A stretch of DNA of 64,000 nucleotides. Source: Pseudomonas serboccidentalis. GTDB lineage: Bacteria > Pseudomonadota > Gammaproteobacteria > Pseudomonadales > Pseudomonadaceae. Below, piece by piece: positions 1 to 8,840 of this stretch. The DNA is taken from assembly GCF_028830055.1 (NCBI RefSeq), contig NZ_CP101655.1:5052262-5116261 (forward strand), given 5' to 3'. Numbering within the stretch: position 1 is the first letter of the stretch; every line of letters starts with the position of its first letter. The notes under the pieces were generated by a model that did not search any database, was not told the DNA's origin, and worked only from the letters and a program-made list of their open reading frames with translations. Position numbers and translations under genes: made by a program.

Positions 1-2
1 TT

Positions 3-704
3 GCAATCACGTTCCCCAGTGTCATGTGGCTCAGTGGAAAAATCATGAGCCTGGCTGTTCCGGAAATGAAAGGCGCCCTGGCCACCATTCCCTGGGTCGC
101 AGGGTTCGTGTTGTTTCTAGTACTGGATGACATGACTCAATACTGGTGGCATCGACTGACACATCGGGTCCCGGCACTTTATGCGCTGCACCGCGCTCAC
201 CACTCCGCGCCCTACATGAGTGTCCGCATCGTTTATCGAAACAACAGCTTCTACTACATGCTGATGCCCAGCATCTGGCTGTCCGGCATACTGATCTATC
301 TAGGGCTTGCGCATATTTACTATGTTTATCTGATCCTGAAGATGATCGTCATCTTCGCAGCGCACAGCAGCGTTGCGTGGGATGACAAACTGTATGGCAT
401 CCGTGTGTTGCGTCCTGTTGTCTGGGTTCTGGAGCGAACGATCTCCACCCCCTCCACTCATTCAGCCCATCACGGCTTGACTGCCGAGGATGGTGTCACG
501 CATTACAAGGGCAACTTCGGCAACCTGTTGTTCTTCTGGGACATCCTGTTCGGAACGGCCAAAATTACCCGCCGGCGCCCGCCCTTATACGGTATCGAAC
601 ACTTGTCGCCGATCAGCTGGAAAGAAGAGTTGTTCTGGCCCATCGTGCGTTCACGCCGCGTCGCCCCCAAAGCACACAACGCTAAACAGAAGGTGGCGCA
701 ATGA
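3..704 (+). CDS. Sterol desaturase / fatty acid hydroxylase family protein, 5' end cut by window
   Basis: Integral-membrane di-iron oxygenase of the fatty acid hydroxylase superfamily, expected to hydroxylate or desaturate a lipid substrate that the sequence does not reveal. The three family histidine clusters are visible: HRLTH and HRAHH in the first third, and HSAHH near residue 145 counted from the ATG at 24. Hydrophobic segments separate them. The frame is open leftward to the window edge with no stop, and the ATG at 24 falls inside a hydrophobic stretch, so the true start most likely lies outside the window. The stop overlaps the next gene's ATG by 4 nt, indicating translational coupling with a flavin reductase. 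That neighbour could supply electrons, but this is inference. Confidence 0.8.
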   Translation, partial: AITFPSVMWLSGKIMSLAVPEMKGALATIPWVAGFVLFLVLDDMTQYWWHRLTHRVPALYALHRAHHSAPYMSVRIVYRNNSFYYMLMPSIWLSGILIYLGLAHIYYVYLILKMIVIFAAHSSVAWDDKLYGIRVLRPVVWVLERTISTPSTHSAHHGLTAEDGVTHYKGNFGNLLFFWDILFGTAKITRRRPPLYGIEHLSPISWKEELFWPIVRSRRVAPKAHNAKQKVAQ

Positions 705-1294
705 GCCGTCATATCGTTCTGCTGTCTGGATCGAATAGAGCAAACAGCCAATCACTCAAAGTCGCTAAATATTTGCGCGACCGATTAGAGCTACTTGGTC
801 TTTGTGATTCAGGCGAACTGCTGAACCTGGCTTCTAGTCGGCTACCGCTGTGGCCAGAAGAAGACATTGATGGAATCTGGAGTGTCCAGCAATCCATCCT
901 CAAAAAAGCAACCGCACTGATCGTGATCAGCCCGGAGTGGAATGGCATGGCTTGCCCGGCGCTGAAAAATTTCTTTTTATACGCGGGACTCGGCGAACTT
1001 GGACACAAGCCAGCGCTCCTGGTGGGGGTTTCGGCTGGGCTCGGGGGAGCCTATCCAATGACTGAATTGCGTGCTTCGAGCTACAAAAACAGCCGGATCC
1101 TGTATTTGCCTGAACAACTCATCATAAGAAATGTTGAATCGATGTTGAATGGCGAAATTCCCTCAGACGAAAATGATATTCGCATCCGCACACGTACCGA
1201 CTGGGCTTTGCATTTACTTTGTCAGTACGATAATGCCTTGCGCACGATACGACCTTCAATCAAACACCCACCTGAGTTTTCTACGGGGATGTAA
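701..1294 (+). CDS. NAD(P)H-dependent FMN reductase-like flavoprotein
   Basis: Flavodoxin-fold NAD(P)H:flavin oxidoreductase, about 197 residues, the usual size for the NADPH-dependent FMN reductase family. An N-terminal beta strand runs into a GSNR-type phosphate-binding loop (residues 10-13). A central SPEWNG...PALKN segment matches the family's flavin-contacting SPEYN...PGVLKN motif. Cytosolic, with no signal peptide. The ATG overlaps the stop of the membrane hydroxylase, so the two form an operon. A hairpin just downstream should end the transcript. Substrate unknown; it could be a quinone or azo reductase rather than a dedicated partner of the hydroxylase. Confidence 0.75.
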   Translation: MSRHIVLLSGSNRANSQSLKVAKYLRDRLELLGLCDSGELLNLASSRLPLWPEEDIDGIWSVQQSILKKATALIVISPEWNGMACPALKNFFLYAGLGELGHKPALLVGVSAGLGGAYPMTELRASSYKNSRILYLPEQLIIRNVESMLNGEIPSDENDIRIRTRTDWALHLLCQYDNALRTIRPSIKHPPEFSTGM

Positions 1295-1320
1295 AACCGT
1301 CGCTGTTACGGAGTAACTAT

Positions 1321-1350
1321 GAGACAGCCCCGAATACTCAGGGCTGTCTC
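1321..1350. terminator. Bidirectional hairpin terminator between convergent genes
   Basis: Perfect 10-bp inverted repeat, GAGACAGCCC and GGGCTGTCTC, with a 10-nt loop, followed by ATTTCT. It lies between the stop of the flavin reductase and the stop of the TonB receptor that runs towards it. The U-tract is short on both sides, so efficiency is uncertain, but the position fits a shared terminator. Confidence 0.6.
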
Positions 1351-1383
1351 ATTTCTGACGCGTGAGATTTGCCTTCCTCCCTT

Positions 1384-3510
1384 TTACAAGGTGTAGGAAA
1401 CACCCACTTGCACGGTTCGCGGCGCCCCCGGGTAGGCGTAAACGTTGCCGAATGCACCTTCTTCATAATCACGATCAAACAGGTTTTTCACGTCAAGGTT
1501 GAGCCGCACCTTGTCATTGATCTTGTAAAAGCTGAGCAAGTCGACAACGGTGTAGCTGCCCATCGAGAACGCGGTGTTGGCGGTTTGTCCGGCGCGCTCG
1601 TCGACGTACTTGAGGCCAGTGCCCAGACCCAATCCCTTGAGGGTGCCGTCCTGGAACTCATACATATTCAGCAGGCTGAAGCTGTTTTTCGGGATGTTCA
1701 GTAGCCGCGTGCCAGAGCGCAGCACGTTGTCCTTGGTCACTTCGGCATCGACATAGGCGTAGCCGCCAATCACGCGCCATTCGGGCGTGAGGTTGCCGGC
1801 AACGTTGACGTCGAAACCACGGCTGCGTACCTCACCGGCCGCAACGCTGAAGGTCGAATCAACAGGGTCGGTGGTCAACACGTTACGCTTTTCGATCTGA
1901 TAGACCGCCGCATCAACACTCAACTGCTGATCCAGTGCTTCCCACTTGATACCCATTTCGTAAGACTTGCCCTTCTCCGGCGCAAATCCACCACCCTGGC
2001 GACTTGCCCCGGTGTTCGGCTTGAAGGAGCGCGCGGTGTCGGCATAGACCGCCAATGTCTCGGTCAGGTCGTAGGTCACGCCGATGCGCGGGGTCACCGC
2101 GTTGTCACTCGCCTGCCAGCTCTTGGCGCCGGGCACATAGGTGTCGTAATCATGTTCGAAGCGTTCGAAACGCGCCCCGGCCAGCACCTTCAGTTTGTCG
2201 GTCAGTGCCACCTGATCCTGCACGAACGCGGCATAAGTCTTGAGGTTTTCCTTGTCATGAGTCGGCGTGCGGGTGAGTGCCGGGCGCGGCTGGCCGTACA
2301 CCGGATCGAAGATGTCGATCGGGTACGCGCCGACAGCACCGCTGGAGCGTTGAATGATCGACTTGTAGTCGTAATCCTCATACTCGATGCCGGTGAGCAA
2401 CGTGTGCTGTAAACCAGCGGTATCGAAATGGCCGGTCAGATTGAGCTGGGTATCCTTGTCGGTCCACTCCAGCTTGCGATAGTTGAAGTTGCGCCCCAGG
2501 GTGCGGCCGTCAGCGGCAATACCGTTGGCCTCGATTGCGTTGCCCTTGAGCGAACCATCAAGCCACTGGAAGCCGCCCCCCAGCGTCCAGTCGTCGTTGA
2601 GCATGTGCTCGAAACGCAGTTGCGCCATGTTGTTGTCGTTATGCAGTTTGCCCGCGTCTTTCTCGCCGAAAAAACTGTCGCGCGAGGCGGTACCTGTCTG
2701 CTTCGCATAACGTGTCACGCCTCGATCCAGAGGCGCGTTGTTACGCATGAAATCGCCTTCGAAAATCAGCTTGGTCGCGTCGGTTGCCTGCCAGGTGAGC
2801 ACCGGCGCGATGCCGTAGCGCTCGGTTTCGACGTGATCGCGGAAGGTGTCGCCACCCTCGCCCACCACGTTCAGTCGATAGGCCAGGCGCCCTTCTTCGT
2901 CGAGCGGACCGGAAGCGTCCAGGGTGCCACGCTTCATGCCCTGATCATTGAGTTGGCTGCCCAAGGTGACGGTGCGCTCGGGCAACGGCTGTTTGGAAAC
3001 CACGTTGAAGGTACCGCCAGGATCACCCCGACCATAGAGCATGGTGGCCGGGCCGCGCAGCACTTCGAGGCGCTCAATCGTGTTGGCATCCGGCATGTTC
3101 GGATAGCCGCGGTTGATCGGAAAACCGTTGCGATAAAACTCGCCAGTGGTGAAGCCGCGAACGGTAAACGTGGTCAGGCCCTGGCCACCAAAATTGTTCG
3201 CCCGCCCCACGCCCCCGGCGTAGTCCAGCGCGTCCTGCAAACGGGTGGCGCCCAGATCCTCGACTGCATCCTTCGAGACCACACTGATCGATTGCGGGGT
3301 TTCGTGGATCGACGTATCGGTGCGTGTGGCGCTGGCCGAGCGCGTCGCCCGATAACCCTGGACCGGGCCGTCCGCCCTTTCGTAATTCGCAGTACCGATA
3401 ACATCGGTGGCGTCCAACTCGAGGGTTGAGGGTGATCCCCCCGTTTGTTCAGCCCATGAGGCAGGCGACAATGCTTGCAGCACACAAATGGAAAGCAGGG
3501 TTCGACGCAT
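1384..3510 (-). CDS. TonB-dependent siderophore receptor
   Basis: Outer-membrane ferric-siderophore receptor, 708 residues. A Sec signal peptide (about residues 1-20) is followed by a short N-terminal region and the plug domain. The plug contains the family signature ETPQSISVVS, the VRGF segment and LRGPATMLYGRGDPGG. A C-terminal 22-strand barrel follows, with the NLFDRDYE motif near the end. There is no N-terminal signalling (STN) domain, and no FecI/FecR pair lies next to it, so it is unlikely to act as a transducer. A candidate Fur site lies about 70 nt upstream. The barrel ends in Leu rather than the usual aromatic residue. Overall it resembles hydroxamate-type receptors, but the ligand cannot be named from sequence. 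Confidence 0.9.
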   Translation of the reverse strand: MRRTLLSICVLQALSPASWAEQTGGSPSTLELDATDVIGTANYERADGPVQGYRATRSASATRTDTSIHETPQSISVVSKDAVEDLGATRLQDALDYAGGVGRANNFGGQGLTTFTVRGFTTGEFYRNGFPINRGYPNMPDANTIERLEVLRGPATMLYGRGDPGGTFNVVSKQPLPERTVTLGSQLNDQGMKRGTLDASGPLDEEGRLAYRLNVVGEGGDTFRDHVETERYGIAPVLTWQATDATKLIFEGDFMRNNAPLDRGVTRYAKQTGTASRDSFFGEKDAGKLHNDNNMAQLRFEHMLNDDWTLGGGFQWLDGSLKGNAIEANGIAADGRTLGRNFNYRKLEWTDKDTQLNLTGHFDTAGLQHTLLTGIEYEDYDYKSIIQRSSGAVGAYPIDIFDPVYGQPRPALTRTPTHDKENLKTYAAFVQDQVALTDKLKVLAGARFERFEHDYDTYVPGAKSWQASDNAVTPRIGVTYDLTETLAVYADTARSFKPNTGASRQGGGFAPEKGKSYEMGIKWEALDQQLSVDAAVYQIEKRNVLTTDPVDSTFSVAAGEVRSRGFDVNVAGNLTPEWRVIGGYAYVDAEVTKDNVLRSGTRLLNIPKNSFSLLNMYEFQDGTLKGLGLGTGLKYVDERAGQTANTAFSMGSYTVVDLLSFYKINDKVRLNLDVKNLFDRDYEEGAFGNVYAYPGAPRTVQVGVSYTL

Positions 3511-3580
3511 GGAGGGAGAAACCTTTACGAATAGGCCAATGCAGGGAGTGAAACCGCCAAAAAACTCCCGCGCATGCTAT

Positions 3581-3602
3581 ACAAAACCATTCGCAATTAA
3601 TA
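3581..3602 (-). promoter_or_regulatory. Candidate Fur box upstream of the siderophore receptor
   Basis: On the minus strand this stretch reads TATTAATTGCGAATGGTTTT, which resembles Pseudomonas Fur boxes built on GCGAATnATTnTCATTnGC but is imperfect in the right half. It is about 70 nt upstream of the receptor ATG, in an AT-rich patch suited to a promoter. Iron repression of TonB siderophore receptors is general; this exact site is inferred. Confidence 0.4.
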
Positions 3603-3666
3603 CAAGATCCCATTAACGCCTTATGCCGCTCCTTGGTACCGACGATCGCGATCGTCCGCAAAGTTT

Positions 3667-3888
3667 CTATGTTCCGCCCGAAAGCCCCTCAATGGCCTGG
3701 GCGAACCTCGCGCCGGCCTTGCGCACTAGCTGACGCCATTCAGTTGCTGTAATCAGCCCTTCCTGCTCCATCGTATCGGCCATTTTCAGCAGCTCGTCAT
3801 ATTGATCCTCGATGTCCATACGGATCTCTGGCTCTTCAAGTAATTTTCGCCAGGCGGCCAACGCCTGCTCCTTCCGACCGTCGCTCAT
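3667..3888 (-). CDS. Small hypothetical protein
   Basis: Short cytosolic protein of about 73 residues, rich in charged residues and probably all helical, with many A/L/E/K/R positions. I do not recognise a family. Two in-frame ATGs exist (3894 and 3888). The G-rich ribosome-binding tract abuts the first but sits about 7 nt from the second, so I prefer 3888. It is a single gene between the receptor, which runs the same way, and a long non-coding stretch. No operon partner is evident. Confidence 0.55.
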   Translation of the reverse strand: MSDGRKEQALAAWRKLLEEPEIRMDIEDQYDELLKMADTMEQEGLITATEWRQLVRKAGARFAQAIEGLSGGT

Positions 3889-3894
3889 GGTCAT

Positions 3895-4271
3895 GCCCCC
3901 CGGGTGACTTGTTAGTCGGTAGAGGGCTGCGATTCTGGAGTGTTCAGTGGCGGCGACTGACGGCGCGACAGATGGTTTCGCAGGTCATCAATGAAGTTGC
4001 CGTTGCAGGTGACCGACCGGTTTCCACCTTGAACGCAAGGTCCAGGCGTGTCGATATCAGGCACGGTTGTGGCGCAATCAGGCTACTGAGGCGTCGGACA
4101 GGCCGGGTAAGGTGACGGTGTTTTACGTCAAAATAACCACATCATGATGATGCGGTTGATAAGAACTGCGGCGGTTGAAGGGGACTTCTTTCGGGGATCT
4201 CGATCGGCAACGAGGGTGATCGATTGCCCCGTCAACTCGCTTAAATGTCGACCAGCAGAGAATAAAAACCA
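3895..4271. other. Intergenic region upstream of the permease, 377 nt
   Basis: Separates the small minus-strand gene from the plus-strand permease. No convincing reading frame, RNA gene or strong hairpin is seen. It presumably holds the promoters of both divergent genes; an AT-rich patch at about 4120-4165 is the likeliest promoter area for the permease. Confidence 0.4.
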
Positions 4272-5672
4272 ATGATCAGCCCGAACTCCATGGATTCGAG
4301 TAGCCAATTGGCGCAGGGCTTCAAGCCTCGTCACGTAACAATGCTGTCCATCGCCGGCATTATCGGCGCCGGTTTGTTCGTAGGCTCGGGACATGCCATT
4401 GCGGCGGCAGGGCCGGCGGTGCTTCTGGCTTATCTGTTCTCGGGTTTGCTCGTGGTTCTGGTCATGCGCATGCTCGGCGAAATGGCGGTCGCCAATCCCG
4501 ACACAGGCTCGTTCTCCACCTACGCCGATCAGGCCATCGGGCGCTGGGCTGGCTTTACCATCGGCTGGCTTTACTGGTGGTTCTGGGTTTTGGTGATTCC
4601 CATCGAAGCGCTGGCGGCCGGCCATGTACTGAACCAATGGTTTGTGCAGGTCGATGCCTGGCTGTTCGCATTGGGATCGATCATCGCGCTGGTGGTGACC
4701 AACCTGTTCAGCGTGTCCAAATATGGTGAATTCGAATTCTGGTTCGCCATGGCCAAGGTCGTGGCGATCATCGGGTTCATCGCCGTGGGGTTTGCCGTGT
4801 TGATGGGCTGGGTGCCCGACCGCGAAGTCAGCGGTTTGAGCGGCCTGATGGCCGAGCACGGCGGATTTGCACCCAATGGCCTGTCAGCGGTCGTCGGCGC
4901 CTTCATCACCATCATGTTCAGCTTCATCGGTACTGAAGCGGTCACCATCGCCGCCGCCGAATCCAGCAACCCGGCGCAGAACATTGCCAAGGCCACACGC
5001 TCGGTGATCTGGCGTATCGGCGTGTTTTACCTGCTTTCGATCTTCGTGGTCATCTCCGTGGTGCCCTGGAACGATCCGTTGCTGGCTTCGGTAGGCTCTT
5101 ATCAGCGCGCTCTGGAAATCATGAACATTCCCCATGCCAAGTTCATGGTCGATGTCGTGGTATTGATCGCCGTGGCCAGTTGCATGAACTCCTCGATCTA
5201 CATTGCCTCGCGCATGTTGTATTCGCTGGGCCGTCGCGGCGATGCACCGAAGGCACTGAAGGCGACTTCTGCAGAAGGCGTTCCACGTGCAGCCGTCATT
5301 GCCAGCACTGTGCTCGGCGCGTCGATCACCGTTTGGAGCTACTTCATGCCCGCCGGGTTGTTCGAGTTCCTGCTGGCCAGCTCCGGGGCGATTGCTTTGC
5401 TGGTGTACCTGGCGATTGCGGTATCGCAGTTGCGCATGCGTCGGATATTACGTCGACGCAATGTCGAACTGACCTTTCGCATGTGGCTGTTTCCATGGCT
5501 GACGTGGCTGGTGATCGGGTTCATCTGCGCAGCGCTGGCGGTCATGATGATCACCCCGGAGCACCGCACCGAAGTCACCACAACCATTGGCCTGGCACTG
5601 GCGATTTCCTTTATCGGCCTGATGACGTCGCGTCACCCGGTGCCGGCGGCAGGGGCAACGTCGGCGGGATAG
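4272..5672 (+). CDS. GabP-like amino acid permease (APC superfamily)
   Basis: Inner-membrane amino acid:proton symporter of about 466 residues with 12 predicted membrane segments. The N-terminal LKPRHVTM-like start (here FKPRHVTM) leads into the APC signature IAGIIGAGLFVGSG, followed by GPAVLLAY and NPDTGSFSTYAD. All of these closely match gamma-aminobutyrate permeases of Pseudomonas. Loops with FEFWFA and GTEAVTIAAAESSNP complete the family pattern. It stands alone with no gabDT genes beside it, so GABA as substrate is a family-based guess. Beta-alanine or another small amino acid is also possible. A second in-frame ATG six codons in (4290) is an alternative start. Confidence 0.8.
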   Translation: MISPNSMDSSSQLAQGFKPRHVTMLSIAGIIGAGLFVGSGHAIAAAGPAVLLAYLFSGLLVVLVMRMLGEMAVANPDTGSFSTYADQAIGRWAGFTIGWLYWWFWVLVIPIEALAAGHVLNQWFVQVDAWLFALGSIIALVVTNLFSVSKYGEFEFWFAMAKVVAIIGFIAVGFAVLMGWVPDREVSGLSGLMAEHGGFAPNGLSAVVGAFITIMFSFIGTEAVTIAAAESSNPAQNIAKATRSVIWRIGVFYLLSIFVVISVVPWNDPLLASVGSYQRALEIMNIPHAKFMVDVVVLIAVASCMNSSIYIASRMLYSLGRRGDAPKALKATSAEGVPRAAVIASTVLGASITVWSYFMPAGLFEFLLASSGAIALLVYLAIAVSQLRMRRILRRRNVELTFRMWLFPWLTWLVIGFICAALAVMMITPEHRTEVTTTIGLALAISFIGLMTSRHPVPAAGATSAG

Positions 5673-5812
5673 ATGTTTGCGCGTCGATGCCACCCATTCA
5701 AAGGGCACAAAGGCCGGGCAGCAAGGATTTTTTTGCCCACGGGAGCAAGTCGCGTAGGCTGGCGCTTTTGCGCAAACAATTTGCCCCCGCAAGGACGCAC
5801 AGGACGGCCCCA

Positions 5813-7159
5813 ATGAACACGACACAAGACTGGCTGGCCCGGTTGGTACGCAAGCAAGGCCAGCCTTGCACTTATGAAGATTATCGGCGCAATGAGGCGC
5901 TGGAGATACTCAGCCGCCTCGGCAACACCGGGACTTGGGCAGACGTGAGCAATGACTCGAACGGCTTCGTTCGAGAAGTTGCGGTGCGAGAACTGTGCAG
6001 GCAGCCGTCGCCCGAAGCACTGACGGTGTTGATCGAACGCCTGAACGATTGGGTACCTCAGGTTCGCGATTTGGCAGCGGCGGGCCTGAAGCACTACTTG
6101 TCGCCTGCTCATACCCACGCATGGCTGTTCGCACTTGAACCCCTGATGGCATTGGCTGCACAACGCCGTGTCGACCACGGTCAGACACTGTCGACGGTAC
6201 GTGCGATGCTGCAATCGGTGGATTGCCGGGATGAAGTCTACGCCGACTTTTTGAATCGCCAGGGCAAAACCGCGCGCTACCTGTTTACGCTTTTGCTGGA
6301 AAACCCCGAGGCTCCCGAAACGCTGATACGCAGCGCTCTGGCTCATCGCGAATCGACCGTCCGGTTGATGGCGGTGTCGGCAAGTCTGACGTTGCCGAAG
6401 GCGCAAAGTCTGCCACTGCTGCTTGAAGCCATGTCACGCCCGGGTGCCAGGATCCGCGTGCGCGTGCTGTATGCGCTGCTACCGCTCCTGTCCGATCCGA
6501 AACCTGTACTGCGCGAAGCCTTATTGGATGTGTCGCCGGCAGTGCGCAATCTGGCACTTTGGGCTGCGCCTCGTAACGGTGTTGATCCGCACACCGTTCT
6601 GGCAGAGCGCTTGAACCAGCCTCTGCCCACGGCAAAACAGCACTGGCTGGGCGTGATCGGCCTGACCGCTGAGCTGGCTGCAGAGTTGCCAGAGCGCTGG
6701 CACACACCAGCATTACGCTCGGCCTGTGTCACCGTGCGCCAGGCAGCAGCGCGCCTGCTTCGCGATGATCAACTGCCGGAATTGTTCGAGGCACTCGATG
6801 ATCCGTCGGATAAAGTGTTTTCGGCGGTGATTGCGCAACTGGACAAAGTATCGTGGCCTTTATTGCGTAGCGCATTGACGGCCAAACTCGATGGAGACTG
6901 GCATGAACTCACGCTGATGCGCCGCCGTGCCATTTTTCGACTGCTCCCGACATGGCAGCAACTGGGCTACTTATTGGCGCGCCTCGACACGGGGCACGCC
7001 GGACAAACCTACTGGCTCGGCCAGATCGAATCGTGGTGCGACAGACAATATCTCGTCGTTGATCCTATAACGCCCAAGACAGAGCGCGAAGCATTGCGGG
7101 AAAAACTTCGAGCGTTAACGGCAAAGGGGCTGATCCGCTCGGGAACGCGCTTGTCATGA
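5813..7159 (+). CDS. HEAT-repeat domain protein
   Basis: Cytosolic protein of about 448 residues made of alpha-helical HEAT-type repeats: recurring VREVAVRELC, VPQVRDLAAAGL, ESTVRLMAVSASL and SPAVRNLALWA units, each with the conserved V/R/A pattern. Such solenoids act as protein-binding scaffolds; no catalytic domain is visible and the function is unknown. The frame is open further upstream into the permease gene, but that part only shadows the permease. The ATG at 5813 has an AGGAC-like ribosome site and begins the repeat-like sequence. No obvious operon partner. Confidence 0.7.
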   Translation: MNTTQDWLARLVRKQGQPCTYEDYRRNEALEILSRLGNTGTWADVSNDSNGFVREVAVRELCRQPSPEALTVLIERLNDWVPQVRDLAAAGLKHYLSPAHTHAWLFALEPLMALAAQRRVDHGQTLSTVRAMLQSVDCRDEVYADFLNRQGKTARYLFTLLLENPEAPETLIRSALAHRESTVRLMAVSASLTLPKAQSLPLLLEAMSRPGARIRVRVLYALLPLLSDPKPVLREALLDVSPAVRNLALWAAPRNGVDPHTVLAERLNQPLPTAKQHWLGVIGLTAELAAELPERWHTPALRSACVTVRQAAARLLRDDQLPELFEALDDPSDKVFSAVIAQLDKVSWPLLRSALTAKLDGDWHELTLMRRRAIFRLLPTWQQLGYLLARLDTGHAGQTYWLGQIESWCDRQYLVVDPITPKTEREALREKLRALTAKGLIRSGTRLS

Positions 7160-7309
7160 CGCGCCTCAACAAACTCCTGTTGATCCTCTTCAACTGATCC
7201 GCCGCATCGAAGCTCGAACGCACGCCTCTGGCTCAGACGCGCCGGGTTCGCGGGCCTGGAAACAGGCGACGACGCCGTTTCAGATGCGTCTATTCTTCTG
7301 CGGATCAGA

Positions 7310-8023
7310 TCACTCCACGCACTGTTTGGGCGTGATGCGGATCGCTTGATTTACCCTGTCGCCACCTGACTCCTCTGCACTCAAGGCAGGCTCTTTGCGG
7401 CTGGTCAATTCGACAGGATAAGGTCCGGTCGGGGCCAAGACGGTGTGTATTTGGGTGATAAATACAGCATCGTTCCGGGCGTAGAAGATCCACTCCCGTT
7501 GATGTACACCGGTCACCGTACACACCCACTTCGCCAATCCGTTATCCGTCGCGGCTGATCGAATCAGGCTTTCCATTTCAGCCATTCGCGCACGATCCCG
7601 AGACTTCAGCATCGCGGTGGTCGGGGCATGTTTCCAGGTGACTCTGACTTTGAACGGCAGCGCCTGCCTTTCGCGCGCGGATATCGAATCAGCAATGCGA
7701 AAAGTCGCGGGGATGGGCGAGTCTGGAAAGTCGGATAATTGAAAGGAGTTTTCGTCGGGCTCGGCAAGTTGCAGTTGCCGGTGATCGGCGGGGTCATCGC
7801 TGAGAAGGACACGGAGTGCTTGCGCTTTGCGCTCTTCCCGATCAGCCACACAACTATCGTAGGCCGTGCTTTTGACCGGGCCGGCGTCCAGGCACGGGTC
7901 GCGCTCTACTGGCGGGGGGTTATGGGAGCACCCAGCGGTGATCACGGCTGCCAATGTCAATAACAGAGCGAATGGCCCTGCGGCCATTGGTTTCTTTGCA
8001 TCGTTGGTTTGGGTGTGCTTCAA
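7310..8023 (-). CDS. Hypothetical lipoprotein
   Basis: Secreted lipoprotein of about 237 residues. A lipobox (ITAGC) puts the lipidated Cys near residue 32, after a hydrophobic stretch starting around residue 17. The remainder has two further cysteines in the N-terminal part and no family I recognise. The start is TTG at 8023, preceded by a strong GGGAAGGTAAC ribosome site; an ATG 12 codons later (7987) is the alternative and would give a more typical signal length. It converges with the HEAT-repeat gene, leaving 150 nt between them with no clear terminator. Confidence 0.6.
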   Translation of the reverse strand: MKHTQTNDAKKPMAAGPFALLLTLAAVITAGCSHNPPPVERDPCLDAGPVKSTAYDSCVADREERKAQALRVLLSDDPADHRQLQLAEPDENSFQLSDFPDSPIPATFRIADSISARERQALPFKVRVTWKHAPTTAMLKSRDRARMAEMESLIRSAATDNGLAKWVCTVTGVHQREWIFYARNDAVFITQIHTVLAPTGPYPVELTSRKEPALSAEESGGDRVNQAIRITPKQCVE

Positions 8024-8217
8024 GTTACCTTCCCTGGAAAGTGTGGCGAAATGAGGACAGGATTTGATGTTTAGCGGAGTGATATTACTATGCTATCGCT
8101 CTTGTGTTCGCGATGTTAAGTTGCGGCCGACGGATCGATAAGTTGCTGAACGTTCGTCAGGACTCATCTGATCGCCACCCATCAAGGCTTCTCCATACCC
8201 TTTAAGGAAAAAGGCTC

Positions 8218-8709
8218 ATGTCCATGAGAAAACTGACGCTGGCCATATTGCTGTCAGTAACGCTAAGCGCCTGTGGCGCCGGCAAAGACAAGGCCCGTGA
8301 GTTGATCGAGGCCAGCCCAGCCAACGATAAGTTCCAGGCTATCGTCGACATGGCAGTGCAACACTACTCGCCGCGTTTCGAAGATGTAATGGATCAGGAC
8401 ATTTACGATGTCGTGATGGCAAAAATCGATCTGAACGAATTGAAAAGCATGGCGGTTGACCTCTATGCCGCACATTTCAGTGATGAAGAAATGGACGTGA
8501 TGATGCGCGCCAACAGGAATCCTGAAAAAGCCGAGAGCATTCTGAGCAGTTCCAGCGAAGGCCAGGCGCTGCTCGACAAGGTGCTGGAGGTTCAGGAAAT
8601 CTCCGATCAACAGACACACGACAAGTTGCTGGCCTGGGACAGTGTCATTGTCGATACGCTCACTAAAATGAACGATGACGCGAGACGCCAGGGGATGTCG
8701 ACTCAGTGA
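8218..8709 (+). CDS. DUF2059-like lipoprotein
   Basis: Small exported protein of about 163 residues. The signal peptide ends in a lipobox (LSAC, Cys near 19). The mature part is acidic and helical, with a repeated 'hydrophobic-D-x-Y/F' pattern and the segment YAAHFSDEEMDVMM, which matches the DUF2059 family often seen in proteobacterial periplasmic proteins. Function unknown. The AAGGAAAAAGG ribosome site is well placed. It is divergent from the lipoprotein at 7310-8023 with a 194-nt gap, and is a single gene. Confidence 0.65.
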   Translation: MSMRKLTLAILLSVTLSACGAGKDKARELIEASPANDKFQAIVDMAVQHYSPRFEDVMDQDIYDVVMAKIDLNELKSMAVDLYAAHFSDEEMDVMMRANRNPEKAESILSSSSEGQALLDKVLEVQEISDQQTHDKLLAWDSVIVDTLTKMNDDARRQGMSTQ

Positions 8710-8840
8710 TCATCAAGGCATGGAGCGAGCTACGCTAAATGCGACCCACCGTAGCCGTTTCGTTGAGCCTCTGCGCCACCGCAATCACCGATGCATCTCG
8801 ATAGTAGCCGGCGCTTCGAAAGCCGCGTCTGCCGATCTCG

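Noticed and set aside
5180..5812. Upstream extension of the HEAT-repeat frame
   Set aside because: Entirely overlaps the GabP-like permease and has no HEAT pattern; the gene starts at 5813.
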